Notes under the pieces: model-generated
What the model saw: only the letters and a program-made list of their open reading frames with translations
The model's database searches: none
Told to the model about the DNA's origin: nothing
Made by a program: the position numbers and the translations under genes
Part shown: positions 56,836-64,000 of the stretch, piece after piece
How the letters are laid out: every line of letters begins with the position of its first letter
Position numbering within the stretch: the stretch's first letter is position 1
NCBI GenBank assembly: GCA_007922195.1
Contig: ML681971.1
Coordinates: forward strand, 558,001-622,000
Direction of reading: 5' to 3'
From: Podocnemis expansa
Lineage: Eukaryota; Chordata; Testudines; Podocnemididae
DNA: 64,000 nucleotides

Positions 56836-58247
56836 TGCCTCCTAGGAAACAAGCATTTAAGTAAATGGACCATAGTGACTGAACCCACAACAGAGAAAAC
56901 AGTCACCTGACCCATTACTACCCCAGGTGACCACGAATTGGAAGCTAAACTAACAAAGATTCTAAAAGAAGTTCCTGGGACACCCTATTCCTCAGAGGAA
57001 AAGGTCCAGTTAAAACCCACAAGCCAGATCATCCGCCAGGAAATGGAAGCACCATAGAAGATTTAGTGGGCAAAGCCTATGACAAGCGCAAGTTGCATGG
57101 GCTAAAATTTAACACATAAAAGAGGTTCCATGTATTGAGACATTTTCTGCTACAGGCATGGAATGTCATATCTGATTTGCAGGCAGAAATGGAAGCCATG
57201 AAGCGACAGTTAGTTCCCCCACAGCCGCCTGCTCATCCAAGTGTTAAAACTGAACAACTGGCACCAGAACCACCGCCCTATGAATCAGATCAGAGGTCAA
57301 GGCCGACAGCGCTGCCTCCCTGGGAGCCAGAGGTGTTGTACCCCTGGACAGACCTAGAGGGGTTGGACAGTGAGGAGCCAGCTAAACAAAACTACCCCAT
57401 CTTGACTACAGTAGTCAGCCACAGGAGGGGAGGGGGCCCACCTGCACATGAGATCAGGTCCCGTGCTAGAACACATGGAGAAATTCATGAAGTGATCACA
57501 AGAACTGCATGTAAGCCAGGAGAACCACTACCTATTTGGATAGGCTGTTTAGTAATGGATGAACTAGAGAAATACTGGGATCCCCCAGAGGCTATGTACC
57601 TAGTTGCAAACCAGCGCTGGCATGGGGGAAAGTTATTGCAGGCAGGCCTGCAAGCTAACACCTGGTGGCCATTAAATCTTCCAGCCATAGCTGCCATAGC
57701 AGGACGAAACAGAATGGGCCTCATGCAAATTAAACCAGAATCGATCACAGACATTCAGGACGTGATCTACTTGTGCGTGCACCTAGCTTACCTATACTGG
57801 GGCCCTACGCCACAACAAATGCAGAACTGGACACAAGCACAACAAGCAACCACACATCCCTATATATTCGTGTGGGACCTGAATGGAGTGTGCCTTAAGC
57901 CAATGCAGGCCAATATGGTCTGTAAGGCAGTTAAATACCCCGAGTATAATCAGATCCTACTAATATGGTTAACAACCTGGCAGGGGAGACCCGTTTATCA
58001 GATTGTAGAACACTTGCAGGAAATGAGCTTAACACCACCTCCACCAGCTGGGAATCCCAAAGTCAGAACTGTAGAGAAAAAAGAAACTAAGAGCAAACAA
58101 GTGACACCCTATGAAAGGGCAGGGTTCAGTTTCCTCCTGGGAAAGGGTTGGACAAGAGAGGACCTCAGAGCTTTAAGCCTTGAAGAAAGGGAAAAGAAGG
58201 CCGTGGACCAGGGCTTTGACCTGTGGTCCAGCAAACCAAAAAGCTAG
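56836..58247 (+). pseudogene. gag: Retroviral gag remnant
   Basis: The main open frame is 57135-58247 (370 codons; its first codon is TTG, so it is not a natural start). Upstream, 56836-57134 looks like the N-terminal part, cut by several stops. The frame contains a proline-rich segment early on and a capsid-like helical region with several tryptophans. I see no CX2CX4HX4C zinc knuckle. Its end overlaps the protease frame by 28 bases in the relative -1 frame. Confidence 0.7.
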
Positions 58248-58648
58248 CAGCAACGGCTACACAGCCCCCCAGTGTGGCCATCAGTGAGCTGGGGGATAAC
58301 TGGCTATATGCAGAATTGTGTATTCTAAATTGGGAATCAGCTGAATGGGAAACTCACAAGTTTTTAGTAGATACTGGAGCTCAGATATCACTTATTAAAA
58401 ATACTGTACCCCATTGGCCCAAGGCCAAGATGATAAGGGTGGAGGGGCTCAACAGTAGAGCCAGGTATCCAACCAGGCACATATTGATTAGAACTATGGG
58501 GAATCAGGAGGAGTGGACGACTGTGATTATAGGTAATGAAAACATACTGGGCATGGATATACCGAGGAGGCAAAGTTCCATTAAGGAGGCAGTGAAACAA
58601 ATCTTAGTGATAAAGGAACCCAGTGCAGAGCAGCATACCCCCACTTAA
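58220..58648 (+). pseudogene. pro: Retroviral aspartic protease
   Basis: The frame opens just after a stop at 58217 and runs to TAA at 58646-58648. The catalytic LVDTGAQISLI motif is intact, and an ILGMDI block follows at the expected distance (the flap-distal ILG region of retroviral proteases). The frame is -1 relative to gag, consistent with expression by frameshifting, but no canonical slippery heptamer is evident. Confidence 0.82.
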
Positions 58649-58694
58649 AAAACCCCCAGGACCATCATAGGAAAAAAAAATGAAGTGAATCCTG

Positions 58695-59410
58695 ATGAAA
58701 CCTCTCGGTGTTCAATATTTAGCCAAACAACTACTTGAATGGGAACAGAAAGGCTATGTCCAGCCCATTCAGTCCACAAAACATGCCAGCTCAGCATGGG
58801 GAATTCCTGAAAAGGTTACTGATAAATTGAGGTTAGTAATTGATTATCGGGAAGCCAGTAAGCACCTCCAACCCATACAGTACTTTGCCCCATGGAACTT
58901 GACAAGTATTGAAAATCAAATCCGAATCCTGGACCCCCAGTATTTATGGGGAGCCACAGCTGATTTAAGGGACAGGTTCTATTCAGTTCCAACAGCTGAT
59001 AAAATGGGTCTGTTGAATTTCTGGTTCAGTGGTAACTGGTATCACTGGGACGTGCTTCCAGTGAGGTACTGTAACAGCCCAGGGGTAGCTTGGTTTGCCC
59101 TGGCACGGTCTCTGGACAAAAAGGGCTGGAAAGAAAAACCCTCATTTATAAGGTACCTGGATGACATCTTAATTAGAGGGCCAACAAAAGAAGCCACCAT
59201 GCAGCTTTTACAGCAGGTTGTAGAACACTTAACACTGGAGGGATGGGAGATCAACCCTAATAAGGTATGAGAACCAAGTACCCATTACTCCATAATAGGG
59301 ATTGAAGTGGAGAGTGTAAAAATAGCCAGTCCAGACCTAAAAATACTTAAGAGATATGCCAAAAAAAAAAAAACAAAAAAAAAACCCTCGAAACTGCTGA
59401 AAAATACAAC
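58695..59410 (+). pseudogene. pol: Retroviral reverse transcriptase, broken
   Basis: The open part is 58695-59270, and the similarity continues past its TGA. The LRLVIDYR finger block lies at residues 46-53, the motif-A aspartate at 90 (ATADLRDRFYS), and YLDDILI at 154-160. The usual LPQG block reads LPVRY, an unusual substitution. A TGA near 59268 and an A-rich tract (59360-59386) break the frame. A run of nine A's at 58672-58680 separates it from the protease frame. Confidence 0.85.
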
Positions 59411-59415
59411 AGATA

Positions 59416-59820
59416 TTGGGAATAATAAACTATGAGCAGTTGGGAATTCAGATTTTAGGAACAAAATTGAGTCCTGTATTAGCAGCATTAAGAGCTAGTA
59501 CACCCTCCTGTGCCCACTGGAGTGCCGCAGTACAGGCTGCTTTAACCATGATAATCAATGATCTGAAATCCCCTGCACCAATCTACAAGTGGGACCCCCA
59601 GAATGGACCCATCACATTAACTATTACCTGGACTAGAGTCTGGGTTACTGGCATGGTGACACAGGCTGCACGTGAAATTGATAAATGGGTAAAACATAAA
59701 AGTGGGGCAGTTAATAGGTACAGATTCCATGGTAGCCTGTTGTGGATCCTAGATCAGATTGCCAAATGGTATGTGGTCGTGGGGGGTAAACGGAATTATC
59801 TTAGATGCACCAGGGGTTAA
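59416..59820 (+). pseudogene. pol: RT connection-region frame
   Basis: This is a 134-codon frame directly after the A-rich break in RT. It contains HWSAAVQAALTMIINDL, as expected for the connection between RT and RNase H. No catalytic residues are expected here. Confidence 0.6.
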
Positions 59821-59931
59821 GGAATTGTCCTGGCTATACAACCTGAGCTCCCATGAGATGATTTTGAGAGGACAGAGAATACTTGGGCACATCTTATGTA
59901 CAGTTAACAGTGCCGCTAGTCCTCTGTAATA

Positions 59932-60210
59932 TTGGGAAATGAGAAACTATTACTGGTTTGCCGCAAATACAGGGCCAATGATGGAGGCAGCCTCAGGATC
60001 TGGACCAATGGATCCACTAAAGAAGGCATAGCTAAAGCTGGGTTTTTCTGCCAGCTCTGTGGAATGCTTAAGGCAAAACTCATGCCTCAAGCCAAAGCCC
60101 AACAAGCGGAGGTAATAGGAGTCCAGTTAGCTGCTCACCACCTTAAACTGAATCACAGTGAGGAGTTCTGGCAGCTGGGGGTGGACAGTAAATATGTACA
60201 CAAAGTGTGA
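59932..60210 (+). pseudogene. pol: RNase H domain, first catalytic Asp replaced
   Basis: The WTNGSTKEG block at residues 24-32 corresponds to the usual TDGS, so the first catalytic aspartate has become asparagine. Glu60 (AEVIGVQLAAHH) and Asp85 (GVDSKYV) fit the next two catalytic positions. The frame ends at TGA 60208-60210, after which the same frame continues into integrase. Confidence 0.75.
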
Positions 60211-61200
60211 ACCACAGGGAAATTAGACTGGAAACATGAGGAATGGGAAGAAACTTGGGAAATACAGATGGCTCACCTATGGCGTACATTTGTCAAACAT
60301 ATTCCCAGCCATAAAATGGGGTACAACCCAAACCATGCACAAATCGATGAATATCTGCAAAATTGGCCAATCAAAGTTAAAGAGATTGACCCATTTCTTG
60401 AATGGTTACATGAATTTAATGGGCACCAGGGTCTGATTGAAGACTGTTAGTTTTACATGAATCAGACCCAGGGCAGAGGAAAACAGCTCTCACTTTCACA
60501 ACTGAAACAGGTACATGCACAATGCCAGAAATGGAAGGAAATTAAACCCGTACCACATCACAGGTATCAAAAAGGAGCATTTAACCCAGAATATTATCAG
60601 AATGGGAAGCATTGGCAGGTGGACTCAATTGGGCCCTTACTGGGTGTCAGGGATTATTCAAAGGGAATTGTGGTAGATTTAGGCACCCGGATGACAGTAC
60701 AAACTGCTTAGGTGTACAGCTGGTAAGGCTAAAAAGGGAGCCCTCAATGAGGTCTTGGCATTTTGGGGTACTTCAGAGACCATTAACAGTAATGGGGGCC
60801 CTCCATTTGGAAGCAAAATCCTGAACTATTGGGCCTGGGACTAAAACATTAAATGGCACTGTAATATCCCCCACCACCCACAAAGTAGTGGGGTAGTAGA
60901 AAGAAAAATGGCAGTTTTAAAGCAGCAGCTGCGGTTACTAAATCCCAATGCGGATTTCAAAGGTTGGACTGTCCAGCTGGTACAAGCTTTAGTACACATA
61001 AATTGAAATCATAGCGTTTGGCTAGCTAAGGCCGTTGTACCATGACCCCAATGGGAGCCAGAGCTTAAATCAGGCACCCAAGTTTGGGTCCAGTGGCCCA
61101 CCGCTGATGGGACCTGGCAAACTGAAAAAGGGAAGGTTGATAAACCGGCTGACTACCCAGAAACTTATTGGGTCACAACACTGAGCCACTCATCCTGAGC
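60211..61200 (+). pseudogene. pol: Retroviral integrase, decayed
   Basis: An HHCC-type start is suggested by HEFNGHQG and HAQCQKWKE. WQVDSIGPL carries the first catalytic Asp, and HPQSSGVVERK (near 60876-60908) the catalytic Glu. A C-terminal WVQWPTADGTWQ block follows near 61086. Stops at 60448 and 60709 and later frame changes make it non-functional. Confidence 0.75.
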
Positions 61201-61299
61201 CCATCAGAACTGGCTACAACTAGGATAAATTAGGTTTCATAGTATGTAAGGCATGTCTCTGGGGCACTGGCCATATCAGAATGGGTAAGCTGGTTCAAT

Positions 61300-62471
61300 T
61301 AATTGCTCATCAAAGTCCGGAACACCAGAGATATCACAGTGCAAGTAACACAGCATAACCAAGATGGAGAGTTTTCACTTTATCACCACAAGCACCGGCT
61401 GTCAAATCAAACATGGTCCACGGCAGTTATCGTAAGTAATAACTCCACCCTATCCTGGAATTTAAGTTATTAGATCCCCAGATTAGATCCCCAGATTAAT
61501 ACCAGTCACCCCTTTTGGGGACTGAATTTAGAAAACTTTACTTGTTCCAGTGATGGGAAAAGTTTTACAGGTTAACCCAATACATGGAAGATAGAGGGCT
61601 ATACACCGGCTTTCCCAGAACTACCCTTCCGAGTACAACAGCAATGTGTACAAAGTGGACTGGCAGGTATCCATATCACCTGCAATGGACCTGCACTCGA
61701 TCCCTGAGTAAGGGAGAATGGCAAAGCAAATCTTGCAAAAGGCCCAAATGGGTTGACCATGACGGGAGTGAGTTGCAGGATCAAACAATTGTAGCAGACT
61801 GGAGTTATAAACAGGTCTGAAGCCAGGTAGCATTAGTATGGGAAACCAACAGAACACAAATAACAACCAAAGAGAAAAGTAAAATTGTTAAGTACTATCC
61901 GGCTCTAGAGTTCCAAAAAATTGTGCTCAATTGGGTTATTAACTGCTCACAATATACCCACATCAAGTGTGGGGCATGGCAATACATGGGCGGAAACAAA
62001 ATTTAAAAAGCATTGGGATCAAAACATCTGCACGGACCTAATGTGTGTTAATCAATATATACAACAACTTGGGGTAACTGGCACACCGGGTGGTCATATT
62101 TAAGTCAGGATCTAGCAAACTGGACCATGATCCAAAACCATAACACCAAGACCATAGAATGGTGGAGCAGTAATAGAACTAAGGCAGTCAATAGATTAGA
62201 GCGTGCCGCCCTCTATGGATCACAGCCCTACATCCAGTGCCTACAAAATTTTATATTGCGGCAATATCAGGAAGCGGGACACAATCCTGTGGTGGTTATT
62301 AAAGGGCCTACCACGGAAATGGTCATGCCCACTAAAATATTACTATTAAAGTATCACATTGAAATCTTCCCATCACAAGGCTGGCACCATGTTCACAGTG
62401 GGGAACAAACTATAAAGGGCAGGAAACTGATATGTTGTGCCTCCAGCCTACTGGAGACAACTGTAATGGGG
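61300..62471 (+). pseudogene. env-position frames, not firmly identified
   Basis: Short plus-strand frames (61584-61820, 62127-62495) lie between integrase and the 3' LTR where env is expected. The last one runs 24 bases into the LTR and contains a helical stretch with conserved-looking tryptophans. I cannot identify a signal peptide, a CX6CC motif or a fusion peptide, so env is inferred from position alone. Confidence 0.4.
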
Positions 62472-63919
62472 TGTCAGCGGAGGAGGCAGCCATGATGGCC
62501 ACCCCGCCCCACACGTAGCCCCCTGGATTATGCTCCCTGATGGGCCTCCATCTCCGGGCCATCCAGCACAAGGGGAAAGAACAAAGTGTTAAGTATCAGT
62601 CTCCCCTGATGGCTCTCAATCTCCTGTGTGAGTTTCTTCCTCCCTAGCTTTGTGTCAACAAGGAGGGGGGTGAGTTCCTATCCCCCCTGAACAGTTTCTC
62701 GGCACCCCCGTCACCACGAAGGAGGGGTCATTGTCTGGGGTCCCAGTTTTATCATTGGTCCTGACCAGGATCCCACTCCTAATTGGCTATTTTTACTCTG
62801 GCTGGCCAAAATTCTATTAAAAGCCCCTGTCTCAGCTAGCTTGTTGTTCTCCCACCCTCGGATGCTAAAGGGCACGTCGCGACCCGGTCGGACTGATCCC
62901 CCGACTGAGACAGGGAGTACCCACCCCTGAGACCCTCTTTCTTTTTTTTGGGGTGTACACGGATTGCCGGCCGAACGATTAAGTGCTGAGATGCTGCAGC
63001 TGGTCTGCCTCCTCGCTTTGGGTTCTACTGAGGTCCTGGGACAGGTATTATAAATCGATATAGGCCTCCTACCTTCTCTTAATCATTCTACTTGGTACCA
63101 TTTATATATAGGCTGTGATTGTAGCTTCTTCACCTGAGTTTTGTGTTTAAGGTCTAGCATAGTTTTGTGCTGTTAATTTGCCAGGTGTTTTGTTAGTCAT
63201 TTGTATTTTGCATCCTTCTTACTGTATAATTGTTCATTACTCTGCTTCTGCTCTAAACTGCTGGCCCCAAACTTCCCCAGTGTACACGGGGGGAGTGGGG
63301 GGATTTATTTTCTCTCATCTGACTTTTTTTTTATTCTGCCGCCCACCCTTCTTGGCTAGCAAGGAGGAATGGCTTCCAGCCATTGGTAAATACGCGTCGG
63401 GTGGGCTGGTCAGTGCCTATACTGATGTTGAGGCAGTAAAAGGCCAGAAAAGTCCTTGACTTATTATGGCCACCCTCTTGTAGGTCATTAATCCATACTG
63501 TTATTTAACTATAAGTACTTTGGTAGGTTGTAAGTGTTTTGCATAGACTTACATGCTTTATCCTGTTGTTTGGCTGGAGGTGTTTTACAGGTGCTTTATA
63601 TAGACTCTTGCTCCACACTGTTACTTGGTTATAAGTGCTTTGCATAGGTTTTTAGCTTTATATTGTCATTTTAGTTATAAGTGTTCATTTAGATTTTGCT
63701 TTATGCTATTAGTTGGTTATAAGTGTCCTATATAGATTTTTGCTTCATATTGTTAGTTGATTACAAGTGGTTTTGCATAGATCTCCTTGTTTTACACTGT
63801 TAAGGGGTTTAAGGTGTCACTATAAAAGTAGGGTTTTTTTGTTTACTTGAACTGGTGTCTGTCTCATTGGTGGGTGTCGCTGGTCCATCCCAGTCACATC
63901 GCGAACCCGGGGTTCAACA
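62472..63919 (+). mobile_element. 3' LTR of the endogenous retrovirus
   Basis: It begins TGTCAGC and ends TTCAACA, with edges fixed by comparison with the solo LTR whose target duplication is clear. U3 holds two inverted CCAAT motifs (near 62754 and 62782) and TATTAAAAG at 62815-62823, a likely TATA box. A minisatellite of 42-46 bp fills 63484-63800. It is 1,448 bp, 100 bp shorter than the solo copy, partly because it lacks the 40-bp duplication. Confidence 0.93.
63484..63800 (+). repeat. Minisatellite within the 3' LTR
   Basis: TAAGTG words recur at about 63632, 63678, 63720 and 63764, a period of 42-46 bp, with degenerate copies upstream. The same array is present in the opposite-strand LTR at about 34985-35335. 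Confidence 0.85.
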
Positions 63920-64000
63920 AGGGGCAATATTTGTAGAAAATCACAGATTTCAGGAATATCAAACCCACAGAATTGTATTTCAGTTTGGGTGTATGGAGGG

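Larger units (their letters stand above)
56630..63919 (+). mobile_element. 5'-truncated endogenous retrovirus
   Basis: Plus-strand order is gag, pro, RT, RNase H, integrase, env-position frames, 3' LTR. No 5' LTR was found. The left edge near 56630 is approximate and no primer binding site was identified. The genes carry several stops and frameshifts, so the copy is defective. A resemblance of the RT end (GWEINP) to ERV-L/class III elements and the lack of a Gag zinc knuckle hint at class III, but I cannot place it firmly. The LTR family also occurs as a solo LTR at 34895-36442 in the opposite orientation. Confidence 0.88.

Noticed and set aside
34895..63919. The two inverted LTRs as the two ends of one provirus split by an inversion
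   Set aside because: The left LTR has a perfect 5-bp target duplication on both sides, which is expected of an independent insertion reduced to a solo LTR. An inversion breakpoint would have separated the duplicates.

Overview
This window is nuclear DNA from a vertebrate, most likely a turtle or a close reptile relative. The grounds are two split genes with vertebrate-type exons, CR1 LINE fragments that read like the turtle families, many non-autonomous hAT elements, short fold-back repeats, and endogenous retroviral sequence. Most open frames in the window are not genes. The coding content is two multi-exon genes, both on the minus strand, plus decayed mobile-element frames.

Region 1 (1-33,900). 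A complete SNX1 (sorting nexin 1) gene lies on the minus strand. I could place all 15 coding exons, from the ATG at 33,399 to the TAA at 2,687-2,689. They have consistent splice sites and phases and together encode 510 residues: an N-terminal sorting-nexin region, a PX domain and a BAR domain. A CpG-rich promoter surrounds exon 1, and a poly(A) signal lies at 2,412-2,417. The introns hold CR1, hAT and fold-back elements. No other gene was seen there or in 1-2,386.

Region 2 (33,900-41,485). This is intergenic and repeat-built. It contains hAT elements, a 1,548-bp solo LTR (34,895-36,442) with a perfect 5-bp target duplication, a tRNA-Arg-like pseudogene, and a long fold-back element with a second element nested inside it.

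Region 3 (41,486-51,212). Four consecutive minus-strand exons encode most of a RhoGAP domain of the class IX myosin (MYO9A/MYO9B) type. Splice phases and reading frame are intact. The arginine-finger exon and the motor lie outside the window, or were not recognised, and the C-terminal exons were not found. The introns hold several hAT elements and a second solo LTR.

Region 4 (51,213-64,000). This is an accumulation of repeats: a GC-rich element, a 63-64 bp minisatellite, a 36-bp repeat, a PNMA/Ty3-gypsy-type Gag-like open frame on the minus strand, and a 5'-truncated, decayed endogenous retrovirus on the plus strand (gag, pro, RT, RNase H, integrase, env-position frames, 3' LTR). Its 3' LTR belongs to the same family as the solo LTR at 34.9 kb but is in the opposite orientation.

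No operon, CRISPR array or wholly new system is visible. The points most worth following up are the divergent MYO9-type gene sitting upstream of SNX1, the PNMA-like frame, and the structure of the LTR family.
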